Positions 53,720 to 63,803 are shown, counted from the stretch's first letter. The stretch: DNA of 64,000 bases from Catellatospora sp. KI3 (GCF_029948125.1 NZ_JASAMB010000004.1:1-64000); one strand, 5' to 3'. Notes: generated by a model not told the origin, from the sequence alone. Made by a program: numbers and translations.

Positions 53720-54213
53720 TCACTGGTAGGCGCACCAGGCGGCGGTGGGGTTGTAGATGTTCTGGTGCCTGATCGACACGGCGGTGTCGGGACCGTAGAT
53801 CCCGTCGACGCCCCTCACGCGTTCGGTCCGCTGTGCGACGGCGACGGCGTTGAAGGTCTTGCTGCCGCGGACCCCGTCGACCTGCAGGCGTTGGCCGTAG
53901 CAGATGTTGAGGCTGTTCTGCAGGTGTCTGCCCGCGCTGCCGTGGTACTGACCGGCATGGCCCAGAAGGCCGCGTTGAGGGTGCTCGACCCGTAGGCGGG
54001 CAGTCGAAGCGATCCCGCCTGAAGGGTTGAGGTCGACGCGACGGCTGTCGGTTCCGCGACCAGGATGACGGCGCTGGCGAGCAGTGCCGCGAGCGCCGCC
54101 GCGATCCGGACAGTCCGTAGCGCGATGCCGTTCGGAGCGCCCAACCTCTGCGAACCCACGCGGTGAGCAGCCCCGGGCGTTTCGTACTTGATCGGCGCCG
54201 ACGCTGTGTCCAT
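53720..54213 (-). pseudogene. second secreted peptidoglycan-binding protein, frame-broken
   Basis: ATG at 54213; signal-type helix (TVRIAAALAALLASAVILVAEP), then GSSTLNAAFWAMPVSTTA; after a frameshift near 53940 the PG_binding-type sequence LQNSLNICYGQRLQVDGVRG and DGIYGPDTAVSIRHQ continues to a stop at 53720. Paralogous to the 53065 gene. Confidence 0.55.
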
Positions 54214-54490
54214 TCCCACCGTAACGCCCCTTCCAAAGTCGACGAGGAACACAGAACAAGGTTTGTATAGCAAAACTCTGTAGCATGCGACAAGTCAACG
54301 CACCCATCTCTACCCCGAAACAGCTGCACAAGCGACGAAGACCGGCACCAAACGCGGCCCTCGTCGCGGAAGTTTGTCTTGACGAACTTGTGCTTCGTGG
54401 TACACGATCGAAACGCCCCGCAGAACGGACGCTCGTCCGGCCGGGGCCGGTGTACGGGTGGCGCCACGCGACGGCCCCGTGTCTCCGCCA

Positions 54491-54518
54491 GGGCCGGCCA
54501 TCCCCCGTTGGCCGGCCC
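54491..54518 (+). promoter_or_regulatory. 10-bp hairpin in divergent region
   Basis: Stem GGGCCGGCCA/TGGCCGGCCC with an 8-nt loop in the 54214-54703 intergenic region. The same region holds TTGACG (54379) followed 16 nt later by TACACG, a possible promoter toward the 54704 gene. No gene otherwise. Confidence 0.4.
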
Positions 54519-54703
54519 CGACCACCTCCGGAATGGCCGCGGGCAACCCTCCTCGGCTTCGACGCCCTCGTCGGTCAGTCCCCCGCGGCCGACGTCGGCA
54601 CGATGTACGGCCGGGCAGTCACAAGACGCTCGTATCCCACCGGTGCGGCTGTCCGTCTGTGAGGGCGGCGGGTAGCCGCACCACGCTCCCACCGGGAGAA
54701 CAA

Positions 54704-55729
54704 TTGAATACTGCAACCGCACCACGTCTACTGGCCGCCGCGCTGACCGCCGTCGCGCTCGTCGCCACATGCGACCGGCCGTCGACCACCGGTCCCGATC
54801 CGGCGCCATCCTCGGCACCGGTTCCTGCGCCGCCGCAGCCGGCATTCACGTGGAAGCTGACCGACGACACCGAGCAGCACACACGGATCCCGGACGGCTA
54901 CACGGTCACCTACCTGGCCGGCAGCATCACACTGCGGAAAGATCCTCCGGTTCTGATCGGTTTCCGGGTTGACACGGCCCGTCCCGGCAGCGACAGCCAG
55001 CTGCTGAAGACCAACGTCTCCAACGCCGCCGAGCACGGCTGGGCGAGCACCCCGGCGTCCGTCGACGGCGGTACGGGCATCTCCTTCGTGGCTAGGAACG
55101 GTGGGCAGAACGCCACCGTCAAGACCGTCGTCGCCAAGGGACCGGTCACGCTGACCGTCAACGTCGACATCGGCACCTCCGACGCCACGGCTGCGAAGGA
55201 CTTGCACGACAAACTGCTCGCGGGCCTGCGGTTCCGCACCGATGGGCTGTCAGGCACGTACCCGGGTGCTGTCGACTCGCCCCCGCTGCCGTTCACGCTG
55301 CAGATCGCGCCGACGCTGACCGGCCCGTTCACCCCCGAGCTGTCGACGTACGCGACCGAGCTCTCCTTCGGCGTAGGGAAGACGACCGTATCGGCGTTCT
55401 GGCAGGACCCGGCCACTGCCGCATCCGGGTTCGCCGCCACCCGCGCCGACCTGTCCAAGGCCGCAGTCAAACATCAGAACGACGTCAAGTCGCTGCCCGC
55501 GCTGAAGGACACCCTCGGCGGCCGCGTCGATGAGGGCTTCAGCTTCGCACTGACCGCCGACGACAGCATGGCGCGCTACGTGGGCATCGTGTTCCGCCGT
55601 GGTGCGGCAACCGTGCGGGTCTACACCGACGTCGGCGGGATCTCTCTGGAGCAGTTCGACGACGACGTGACCGCGGCCCTGGCCGCGCCGATGGGCCTCG
55701 CCCGCAGCTGGCGCTGGACCGCCGGCTGA
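54704..55729 (+). CDS. secreted or lipidated protein
   Basis: 341 aa from TTG after CGGGAG. Hydrophobic N-terminus (LLAAALTAVALVATC; the last Cys could be a lipobox with unusual Thr), Pro/Ala linker, then two similar beta-rich domains (DTEQHTRIPDGYTVTYLAG..., PLPFTLQIAPTLTGPFTP...) of the kind seen in surface lipoproteins. It precedes the asparagine synthetase gene by 73 nt. Function unknown. Confidence 0.65.
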   Translation: MNTATAPRLLAAALTAVALVATCDRPSTTGPDPAPSSAPVPAPPQPAFTWKLTDDTEQHTRIPDGYTVTYLAGSITLRKDPPVLIGFRVDTARPGSDSQLLKTNVSNAAEHGWASTPASVDGGTGISFVARNGGQNATVKTVVAKGPVTLTVNVDIGTSDATAAKDLHDKLLAGLRFRTDGLSGTYPGAVDSPPLPFTLQIAPTLTGPFTPELSTYATELSFGVGKTTVSAFWQDPATAASGFAATRADLSKAAVKHQNDVKSLPALKDTLGGRVDEGFSFALTADDSMARYVGIVFRRGAATVRVYTDVGGISLEQFDDDVTAALAAPMGLARSWRWTAG

Positions 55730-55802
55730 CCGCCCGTGCCAGCGGCCCACAGCGGTCGGCACGCCTTCCCATCGTTCCGCGTATCCCGCAGGAGTCTTGA
55801 TC

Positions 55803-57621
55803 ATGTGTGGAATCACCGGCCTGGTGGCCTGGTGGCAGTCCCCCACCCGCAACCAGGTCGTCGTCACCGCGATGACCGACACCATGCACCACCGCGGCCC
55901 CGACGGCCACGGCATCTGGAGCACCGACCACGTCTGCCTCGGCCACACCCGCCTGGCGGTCGTCGACATCGCCACCGGCACTCAGCCGATGGTCGTCCGT
56001 CGCCCCGGCGGGGGCGAAGTCGCCATCGTTTTCTGCGGCGAGCTGTACGGCTACCAACACCTGCGCAGCCAGCTGCAGGCCGCCGGGCAGGTGTTCACCA
56101 CGGCCAGCGACACCGAAGTGGTGCTGCGGGCCTACCTGCAGTGGGGCGAGCGGTTCGTCGACCGGCTGACCGGCATGTACGCCATCGCGATATGGAACTC
56201 CGACGCCGAGAGCCTGCTGCTGGTCCGCGACCGGGTCGGGATCAAGCCGCTGTACGTCGCCCAGACGGCGACGGAGCTGCTGTTCGGATCGGAGATCAAG
56301 GCGCTGCTTGCCCATCCGGGCGTCGACGCCGAGGTCGACGCCGACGGTCTCGCGCAGCTGCTGGCGATGGTGCCGATGACCTCCCCCGGCAATGCCGTCC
56401 TGGCCGGTGTCGAGGAGCTGCCGCCGGGCACCCTGCTGCGCTACGACCGCAGCGGCGTCCACCGGCGCCGGTACTGGCAGCTGGGCACCGTCCCCCATCA
56501 GCATGACCGCCTGGCCACCGTCGACCATGTCCGTGATCTGCTGCAGCGGTCGGTGCGCGAGCATGTGGACGCTGACGTGCCGATCGGGGCGCTGTGCTCC
56601 GGCGGCGTCGACTCCTCCGCGATAACGGCACTGGCCGCGGCTGCGCTCGAAGACCCAGGGCTGCTGGCGTCGTTCGACATCGAGCACCACGGCGCGGCGG
56701 TGGCGTCGAGCTCGTTCCACCGCGGCCACGACCACCCGTTCGCGGTAGCGGCAGCCGAGCACATCGGCAGCGACCACCACACCGTGCGGGTGAGCACCGA
56801 CGACCTGCTGACCGCTCACGACCGGACCCTGCACGCGATGGACCTGCCCAGCCTCAGCGCCATCAACGTGTCCCTCGCGGTGCTGTTCGCCGAAGTCGGC
56901 GTGAAACGCAAAGTCGTCCTGTCCGGCGAGGGCGCCGACGAACTCTTCCGCGGCTACACCTTCCACGAACCGCCGCCACGGCGTCCGTCCGCCGGTATGC
57001 CGTGGGCGGGCGCCTACCAGCCGCTGACGCACCTGCTGCGACGCGACGTCATCGGCCAGGTCAGGCCCGGCCGCTACATCGACCAGCAGCGCCGCCAACT
57101 GCTCGACCAGCTGCCCGTCCCCCGACGGCGAGCCCGCTCGGGTACGGCGGCTGCGGGGGGTCATGTGGCTGACCTGGTCGCTGTACCTGCCGTTCCTCCT
57201 GCGGCGGACCGACCGGTTGAGCATGGCCGCAGGCGTCGAGGCCCGGGTGCCGTTCCTGGACCACCGGCTCGTCGAATACCTGTGGGCGGTCCCGCCGCAG
57301 TGGCACCGCGACAGCGCCATGGAGAAGACGATCCTGCGGCAGGCGGTCACCGGCCTACTGCCCGAGCAGATCGTGTGGCGGCCCAAGTCCGGTTACCCCG
57401 CATCAATGACGGCCGAATACCAGACGGCGCTGTGGCGGCGTGCCCGCGATCTGATCGCGACTCCTTCCTCTCCGGTGCTGGAGCTGGTGTCCGTGCGGAC
57501 CTTCGATGCCTACCTGGCTTTGCACGACGGAGACCTGTCCGACTGGACGGCCGTCCAGCACGTGGCCTACGTGCTGGAACTCGACGCGTGGCTGCGCATC
57601 AACCAAGTGCGGATCCGTTGA
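55803..57621 (+). pseudogene. asparagine synthetase-like, frame-broken
   Basis: ATG at 55803 (CAGGAG upstream) gives MCGITG with the catalytic N-terminal Cys of class II glutamine amidotransferases; the synthetase domain has the PP-loop CSGGVDSSAI near residue 262 and VVLSGEGADELFRGY. After a C5 run (57119-57123) the frame shifts; the natural continuation MWLTWSLYLPFLLRRTDR, VEARVPFLDHRLVEYLW and RPKSGYPASM runs to 57621. Removing one C would restore a protein of about 605 aa, full length for AsnB-type. Whether this is a real frameshift or an error is open. Confidence 0.75.
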
Positions 57622-57705
57622 CGACTGCACGGCACGCAGAGCGTGCAACGGCTACCGGCTGGCTGCTCTCTTAGCCGCCGCGAACGTACCGACCAAGGAG
57701 AACTC

Positions 57706-57861
57706 ATGACCTCCGTGCGACCTGTGCCGCTCGGCGGCCGCCCCGTTCCTCGGAAGCCGCCCCGCCCGATGCCGTGGGCATCTTCGCCTGGCCTGTTCAC
57801 AGGCGTCACCACTGTCGGCGATAACGGATCGTGCGGGCCAGGGCCGGGGTGGCCGCGATGA
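57706..57861 (+). CDS. small Pro-rich peptide gene
   Basis: 51 aa from ATG with a strong AAGGAG; N-terminal part basic and Pro-rich, C-terminal part Gly/Thr/Val with one Cys (NGSCGPGPG). ATGA overlap with the next gene. Could be a precursor peptide, given the nearby ATP-grasp, synthetase and MFS genes; unproven. Confidence 0.5.
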   Translation: MTSVRPVPLGGRPVPRKPPRPMPWASSPGLFTGVTTVGDNGSCGPGPGWPR

Positions 57862-58121
57862 CTTGGCATCCCCGTTCCGCTCGGGAGATCGCGCTCGCTG
57901 CTCGTAGGCGCGCGACTGCCGACCCCGCCAACTTCGACGACATTGCCCAGCCGTCTGCGCGTGCTGCCACTCGCCGCGGTTGGCGAGTCGCCGCGCTGGC
58001 GTCAGCCGCGCTGGCTCTCGGTGCTGCGTGGTACGGGCTGCCGCTCCCGTCGGTTGTCGGTGGGCTGCTCGTGCTGCTTCTTGCCTTTGTGCCCACGGTA
58101 GTTCGCACGGGCCGGTCATGA
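57858..58121 (+). CDS. small membrane protein
   Basis: 87 aa, coupled by ATGA. Basic, Ala/Arg-rich N-terminal half (AREIALAARRRATAD) then two hydrophobic helices (44-62, 66-80). Unrecognised; similar small membrane proteins occur with peptide genes. Confidence 0.55.
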   Translation: MTWHPRSAREIALAARRRATADPANFDDIAQPSARAATRRGWRVAALASAALALGAAWYGLPLPSVVGGLLVLLLAFVPTVVRTGRS

Positions 58122-58336
58122 CCTCGGCTGCGCTGCAGAAACCTCTGGCGATGGCGACATTCTGTCTCGGTGTTGCGGCCGATGCCGCCGTGAGCGCGCC
58201 GGCCGTTTCGGTTCTGCCCGAACCAACCTGCTCGGCGGGATTACGGCCCGCTTCGCAGGTCGAGTGCGGCGGCGGTGTCGGCACCACGCCGCCGCACTTC
58301 TGTCCGGTGCCATCACACCCATCAGGAGTGGGAGCA

Positions 58337-58900
58337 ATGATCGCTTCTCCGTCGAATCCCCGTCCCGGCCGGCGCCGGGCACTACGGTACGGGCTGGCCT
58401 GCGGCCTCGCAGTCGTGGTGGCCGTCGTCGGCCTGACCTCACCCGTGCAAGCATCGGACCCCGCTGGCCGCTACGACGGCTGGTGGAACTCCGAGATCGG
58501 CGGCTGCGGGTCCAACATCCGCGTCGGCCCCGTGAAGTCGATCTACGACTCGCGTGGGGTCTACTACGGCTGGATGGAGCAGCGCTGGGGCAACAGCGGT
58601 AACTGCTGGGGCTATCAGTGGGTCAAGGTGCACATCACCAAGACCCTGCCCATCGACTCTTACTCCGGCGGCTCGCCTGGAGCATTAACCCTCAACATCA
58701 ACAATAGCCAGGCCAGGCCGTACCGGTCGGCGGACTGGGTCACCTACCGCAGCGCCATGGCGGTCGGCACCTACAACTCCAAGGTCCTGTACGCGCCCCA
58801 TGACCAGCTCCAGGGCGTCGTCTCGGTCCGGCCGTGTGTCGGCGACGGCCTGTGCGGGAATGGCAGCGCGACGCTCCTGTTCGTCGCCTGGATGGCGTAA
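58337..58900 (+). CDS. secreted Cys-containing protein
   Basis: 187 aa from ATG after AGGAG; an in-frame ATG at 58118 (ATGA overlap with the gene before) is possible but the extension looks non-coding. Signal peptide 1-36 (ends SPVQA). Mature part has a Trp/Gly-rich motif GRYDGWWNSEIGGCGSNIRV and YYGWMEQRWGNSGNCWGY, remotely like DUF2690-type proteins, with four Cys. Unassigned. Confidence 0.6.
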   Translation: MIASPSNPRPGRRRALRYGLACGLAVVVAVVGLTSPVQASDPAGRYDGWWNSEIGGCGSNIRVGPVKSIYDSRGVYYGWMEQRWGNSGNCWGYQWVKVHITKTLPIDSYSGGSPGALTLNINNSQARPYRSADWVTYRSAMAVGTYNSKVLYAPHDQLQGVVSVRPCVGDGLCGNGSATLLFVAWMA

Positions 58901-59180
58901 GGGCCAGGAACAGTGCGGTACCCGACGGACTACTGCCCTGGGGTGCGCGCTGCCTCTTCCAACGGTCCGGGTGGACCGCTCTCCCGGACCGTTCGCACGC
59001 CCGAGGTATGGCTGACGAGAGCGCCGCGACCAGCGGCAGCGGCCTCGTCGGGGCTACCCATAACCCGGCCCGCTGCCCATTCAGCCGCTGCGACCCATCA
59101 TGCGTCAGGCTTTGATGTCCGTCTGCTTGCGCGCACACGGGCTTCACTGATAATCATCATAGTAAATGCGGTGCGAGCTG

Positions 59181-59218
59181 GTGTGGTGGGACGGCTGTGG
59201 GATGACGTCCCACCACAC
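59181..59218. terminator. 13-bp hairpin in gap
   Basis: Perfect 13-bp stem (59181-59193 / 59206-59218) with a 12-nt loop, in the 58901-59298 gap, next to an AT-rich stretch (about 59150-59170). It could end either convergent transcript. No gene in the gap. Confidence 0.55.
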
Positions 59219-59298
59219 CATTGCCGCTTAGCCAGTGCCTTCAATGCCGCGGCCGCGTGCGCCGCGCATGGCGACTCCTGATCGCCGCCTACCTGACC

Positions 59299-59718
59299 TC
59301 ACATCGCCTGGTCGGAGGTGAACCTCCGGCGGATGGCCACCAGGTCCGCATGAAGCCGGTCGACAGCCGCAGGGATCGCCGCCTCCGCCGGCACATGGGG
59401 GTCCAGCCACGGCCAGCCGTCAACTTGATAGTGCGTCAGCCCTTCATGGACCGTCTCACCGACGACGTAGGACAGGAATTGGTCGAGCCATCCGGCCTCG
59501 TCACGTGGCTGGCCGTCGTCGGGAGCGTCCCACTCGCCAGCTGACTGAACCTGGCCCCCGTATGCGCACGGAATCGGCGGACCCGACATCGAACCGATGC
59601 CGATCTGCCGCGGCACGCTGGTGTGGTCGTAGGTCAACCGGAACGAGATCCGTGCTGCCGCCCGCCGTGCCGCCTCGTCGGAAGCCTCCTGAGGGGTCGG
59701 CTGTGGCGGGTCATTCAT
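59299..59718 (-). CDS. hypothetical protein
   Basis: 139 aa from ATG. Soluble; central SYVVGETVHEGLTHYQVDGWPWLDP, C-terminal helix. No family recognised; it lies alone between two gaps. Confidence 0.55.
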   Translation of the reverse strand: MNDPPQPTPQEASDEAARRAAARISFRLTYDHTSVPRQIGIGSMSGPPIPCAYGGQVQSAGEWDAPDDGQPRDEAGWLDQFLSYVVGETVHEGLTHYQVDGWPWLDPHVPAEAAIPAAVDRLHADLVAIRRRFTSDQAM

Positions 59719-59943
59719 GGCTTGAGATTAGCCGTGAGACCGGACATCCAGTGCCGGGTCGTATGTTCAGCGGCAAGCCGGTACACCGTGAGCACCTCCC
59801 TACCCACGATCGGATGAAGTCAGATCGAGGCCGTGGCGCTATATTGGTACCGACGGGTTCGTTCTGGCTGCTTCCCCCGTTCTCTGGGGGCGGCGTGGGG
59901 GGGCGGTTCCTGCTGATGCAGTTCGTCGCCCGTCTGGGTTGAG

Positions 59944-59966
59944 TGTTGCAGTGCAACAGTGTTGCA
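59944..59966. promoter_or_regulatory. TGTTGCA palindrome plus third site
   Basis: TGTTGCA-G-TGCAACA (15-nt perfect palindrome, 59944-59958) followed by another TGTTGCA at 59960, 16 bp after the first. The stretch 59719-60398 holds no gene; the array could be the operator of the divergently placed genes. Confidence 0.4.
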
Positions 59967-60398
59967 TGTGGCGGACATGCCGGACCTGAATACAGCTCCC
60001 GAGGTTGTCGTTCCCCCGTGCGCCAACCTCGGTTCCGTTTCGGGTTGTTGTTAAGGATCTTGCGGCCCACTGGCAACCGGATGACATCCGTCCCAGTTGC
60101 TTGGCGTGGTGGGGTTCTCCACCCATCGCGTGCTACGTCGATGGCTGGACCCATCGGACGGCCCGGCCGAGCGCTGGCCTCAGCACCCCCGGCCCTGCCC
60201 AGATCTGCCTGGTCTTCGTAGAAGGCGTCCGGTGAACCAGCCACTGACCTGTTGAAGGTGCGTGGGCGTAGTGGCTGTGGAGGCGCGGACGCCGCCGGGA
60301 TCCGTGCGGTGCGATACCGGGCTGGTTTTAGAGGCGTAGCATCAATGTGGACGGTGTCGGCGGGCGGCCCGGTACGCCGTGACAAGGGCTTGGGAGGC

Positions 60399-61625
60399 AT
60401 GGCGTTGGCCGACTTGTTCACGATTGGTCTGGGTTCCGCCGCGCAGGCTGTGGCGTCGCTATTCAACACTCAGCAGCAGATCAAGGCGAGCCGGATTGCC
60501 CGTGCCGAGCAGCGGACGTTCGAGACCGCGCAGGCTGACCGGCGTTTCCAGCGCGAGTTGGTAGTCGAGGCGATGCGTACGCTGCGCCAAGAGGAACTCG
60601 CCGAGTTGGAGGCTCGGCTTCGTCGCGAGGGCGCCCTGGCCGCGCTGCGGGACCGGACCACCTTCGACACGTATCCGATCGAGGAGGGCCCCGGCCATCT
60701 GCGTGGGAGTCTCGAACTGATCGCCCCGGACCTCTCGGCGCTGCCACTGTTGGTCCTGCTGCCCCGGGCCCACGGCACGACCGAGCCGCAGTGGAACGGC
60801 CTGCGGCATGCGATCGTGGACGCGCTGCGCCGCCAGCTCGTCGCTGATGGCCTGGTGCTGCTGTACGACGCGATGCGCACCCTGTCGTGGCCGCATGCCG
60901 GACTGTACTGGAATGACCTGTACGGCATTCCCACGCTCGTGGTTCAGACGACGTTCTTCCAGGACAAGCTCGATATCGGATTGGGCGGCTGTCACTTGAG
61001 CCCGGGTGCCGCGGCTGAGCCGATCCGCAACGTCTACCGGCACCGTCTGGTCGGGCCGGAGTTCTGGACGCCGGAGATCGTGGCCGAACTGAACGCGGGC
61101 GTTCCCGCCAGCCATCAGTTCGTGGTGCCGCGCTCTGACGCTGGTCGTGTGCAGGTGAATGTCGATGTGGCCGCCCGCGCTGTCAGCGCAGTGGTGACCG
61201 CGGCCGTCGATGCCTATTACCTCGGTAGCCGGGGTGGATACCGGGCGCGGTTCGACGAGGCCGTGGCCCTGCTCGGGCGTGCGGCTCCACCGGACTGGCC
61301 GATCGATCTGGGGGTGCCATTGGCCCAGGTCGCCGATCCGGCGTTCCACCTGCTCCAGGTGGCCTCGCGGCAGTCCCGCCGCGGTGATCCGGCCGGTGCG
61401 CTGGCCACCGTGCGCCACGCCCTGGCGGTCCTGGCGCATCCGGACTACGCGATGATCGGCCCGCCGTTCCCGCCCGACGATCAGCTAGCTGTGGCGCTCG
61501 CCGAGGCAGGTCTGGGATACCGCGAGGAATTCGGGGTCGCCATGGCGTCGATCCGCACCGCTGGCGCTGACGACCAGGCGTCCGGCCGCGACCTCGCCGC
61601 GCTGGAGGCGATCGGTGATGCCTGA
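60399..61625 (+). CDS. partner protein of dynamin-like GTPase
   Basis: 408 aa from ATG after GGGAGG (longer in-frame start at 60252 unlikely). Short hydrophobic start, then a charged coiled-coil-like region (residues 25-75: RIARAEQRTFETAQADRRFQRELVVEAMRTLRQEELAELEARL), then a globular domain. The stop overlaps the GTPase start (8-11 nt). No known family. Confidence 0.6.
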   Translation: MALADLFTIGLGSAAQAVASLFNTQQQIKASRIARAEQRTFETAQADRRFQRELVVEAMRTLRQEELAELEARLRREGALAALRDRTTFDTYPIEEGPGHLRGSLELIAPDLSALPLLVLLPRAHGTTEPQWNGLRHAIVDALRRQLVADGLVLLYDAMRTLSWPHAGLYWNDLYGIPTLVVQTTFFQDKLDIGLGGCHLSPGAAAEPIRNVYRHRLVGPEFWTPEIVAELNAGVPASHQFVVPRSDAGRVQVNVDVAARAVSAVVTAAVDAYYLGSRGGYRARFDEAVALLGRAAPPDWPIDLGVPLAQVADPAFHLLQVASRQSRRGDPAGALATVRHALAVLAHPDYAMIGPPFPPDDQLAVALAEAGLGYREEFGVAMASIRTAGADDQASGRDLAALEAIGDA

Positions 61626-63513
61626 GCAGACCGGCGGCGCCGTCGAGGACGTCGGCCGACTCATCACCCTGATGCGTTCGTGGGCAAGGGAGCTGTCCAG
61701 GCCACCCGAATCGATCCGGGATGCGATAGACATCGCACTGCTCGCCCACGAGCGGGGCCACCTGGTCATCGCTGGCGGTGAGGGAGCCGGAAAATCCACA
61801 TTGATCAACGCGCTCCTGGGAGGCGAGGTCAGCCCGACTTCGGACGGCTGGCCGGGCACCGTCGCACCGGTGTACTTCAGCCACGGACCGCAACGCACAC
61901 CCCGGTACCTGCTTGTGCTGCACGCCTCGGACGGCACGGTCGCCGAGCGGGAGACCGACCGTGCCGGCTTCGACCGCCATCTGCTGCAGGAGCACAACCC
62001 GGACAACACTCTCGGTGTGCTGAGGGGCGAGGTCACCCTCGACCATCCGCTGCTGCGCTCCGGGCTGCGCCTGGTCGACCTGCCAGGTGCCCAGGGCGTC
62101 TCCGCCCAGGTCGCCGAAGCGACTCGGCAACTGCTCACCGGAACGGCCTGCACTCTGGTCCTGGTGTCGCTCGGCCGAGTCAGCCTGTCCGTCCTCGCCG
62201 ACGTCCTGCGCGACATCCAGGCCAGCCATCACGACATCCACCTCGCCGCGGTCGTCATTAACGAGATCAATGCATCCGCCGTCGGCCCGGACAGACTGGC
62301 CGCCAACCTGGAAATGCGCCGCCGGGCCGTGCGGCAACTGCTGCCGCAGTCGACCGACGACACGGACGTCTTCGTGCTGCACCTGCTGTCACTGGCCGGG
62401 TCAGGCACCGATCCGACCGACACCGCCGGGGCAGGCTCCGACCAGCGCGAGCAGTGGGACGAGTTCGTCAGGCGCGTCACCACCCGCGCGCGGGACAACG
62501 GGCACACCGTCGCCGTCGCGGCAAGCCGCCGGGCGCTGCGGCTGCTGGACGCCGCCCTAGCCGAGCGCGCCGCGATCCTCGACGACCTGCGGTTCGGCCG
62601 GATGAGCCGAGCCCAGCGCGAAGCGCTCGCGCAGCGAGCGCTGACGACCGCCATGGCCGGCGCCCCCGGCGCCGCCACCCGGGCGGAGGAGAGCACCCGC
62701 GCGGCGGCCTGGGCTGACGTCGAAGCGGTGGTACGTAGGCACTCCGAAAGCATCCGCGCGCTGCTCGACCGACACGAGTCCCAGGTCGCCGCGCAGGCAA
62801 CGCTGCCTTTACAGCAGGCCAAGGCCATCGAAAAGGAGATCGAGGAGGCGCTCGCCGCCGCGACCGCCGACATCAACGCGGCCGTCGCGCGCTCAGGGGA
62901 CGACCTGATCGCCGCGCTGCTGACGGTCCACCACGACGCTGTCGAGACGTTCGGCAGCGTGCTGCCGACCGTCGAACCGGTGGGCGACCCGAACCTACAG
63001 GTCACGGCCGGGAAGCCGGAAATCGGCGCCTACACATCCTTGAGCTCCGTAGCCCGGGCCATCCTGGCTCGCCTGATCGAAAAAGGCGGTAGCCAACGCT
63101 GGCGGTCCGCCAGCGCTCAGGTGTTGACGGCCTCCGTTATACCGCTTGCTGCCGTCCTCTGGCCGATAGGCATCGTCGCGCCGTTTACCTATTACGCGAT
63201 GGGAGGCAACCGCAGCGACACGCTGCGGGCGGTTCGCGAACTGCGCGCTCAGATCATCACGAACCTCGCCACCGGTGAATCCGGAAAATTGCGAGCCTCA
63301 TGGCTGGCGAACAGACGGTCGATGGCCCACGCCGTGGCGAAACAGATCCGAGAGGACTTAGTGGCGCTCGGTGGCCGGACTGTCGAGGGTACCGACGGAG
63401 TCATCGTCGGACTCGCCGCGCAGTACGAAGCGGTCGTCCGCGCACGTGCGGAGATCGCCGCTCGGATGCCGCGATTGGAACATCCAAGCGGCGGGGCCCC
63501 GAACTCTCAGTAG
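61618..63513 (+). CDS. dynamin-like GTPase
   Basis: 631 aa (GTG at 61615 alternative). G1 GGEGAGKS near 52-59, G2-region SPTSDGWPGTVAPV, G3 DLPG near 151-154; long helical stalk (residues 300-450), then a hydrophobic stretch LTASVIPLAAVLWPIGIVAPF near 502-522 that could insert in membranes. Fits bacterial dynamin-like proteins, which in some systems (LeoABC/Eleos) act in membrane stress or phage defence. Forms a two-gene operon with 60399. Confidence 0.8.
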   Translation: MPEQTGGAVEDVGRLITLMRSWARELSRPPESIRDAIDIALLAHERGHLVIAGGEGAGKSTLINALLGGEVSPTSDGWPGTVAPVYFSHGPQRTPRYLLVLHASDGTVAERETDRAGFDRHLLQEHNPDNTLGVLRGEVTLDHPLLRSGLRLVDLPGAQGVSAQVAEATRQLLTGTACTLVLVSLGRVSLSVLADVLRDIQASHHDIHLAAVVINEINASAVGPDRLAANLEMRRRAVRQLLPQSTDDTDVFVLHLLSLAGSGTDPTDTAGAGSDQREQWDEFVRRVTTRARDNGHTVAVAASRRALRLLDAALAERAAILDDLRFGRMSRAQREALAQRALTTAMAGAPGAATRAEESTRAAAWADVEAVVRRHSESIRALLDRHESQVAAQATLPLQQAKAIEKEIEEALAAATADINAAVARSGDDLIAALLTVHHDAVETFGSVLPTVEPVGDPNLQVTAGKPEIGAYTSLSSVARAILARLIEKGGSQRWRSASAQVLTASVIPLAAVLWPIGIVAPFTYYAMGGNRSDTLRAVRELRAQIITNLATGESGKLRASWLANRRSMAHAVAKQIREDLVALGGRTVEGTDGVIVGLAAQYEAVVRARAEIAARMPRLEHPSGGAPNSQ

Positions 63514-63803
63514 TCCACCGAGGCGTCCCCACCCCACGACGACGACTCGGTATGTGTGCCGTCATCGATCGACTCTTGCCTCTCGTAGTAGGCCTCAAGG
63601 CTTACGGAGATCGTACTGTCGGCCCCGTCGGGCGCCCACGAGTCGGGGTAGTCGATGATCACGGAGCCGCCGTAGGTATCCCGGTCGGTCGTGGTGCCGC
63701 CGTCGATCGCATGGCTTTCCTGGTGGTACACCTCGCCGCTGATATCGACCGAGCTGTCCTCGGCGGTCGCGTCGTCGGTCGAGGGCATATAGGAGTCTTC
63801 CAT
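63507..63803 (-). CDS. acidic protein with internal repeat
   Basis: 98 aa from ATG at 63803. Acidic. Two related 28-residue segments: VYHQESHAIDGGTTTDRDTY.. and AYYERQESIDDGTHTESSSW.., each ending GG followed by ..DY. Converges with and overlaps the GTPase gene by 7 nt. Role unknown. Confidence 0.5.
   Translation of the reverse strand: MEDSYMPSTDDATAEDSSVDISGEVYHQESHAIDGGTTTDRDTYGGSVIIDYPDSWAPDGADSTISVSLEAYYERQESIDDGTHTESSSWGGDASVDY

Noticed and set aside
52797-54845. 682-aa minus-strand ORF
   Set aside because: A chance open frame; the true readings are short secreted proteins with frameshifts.
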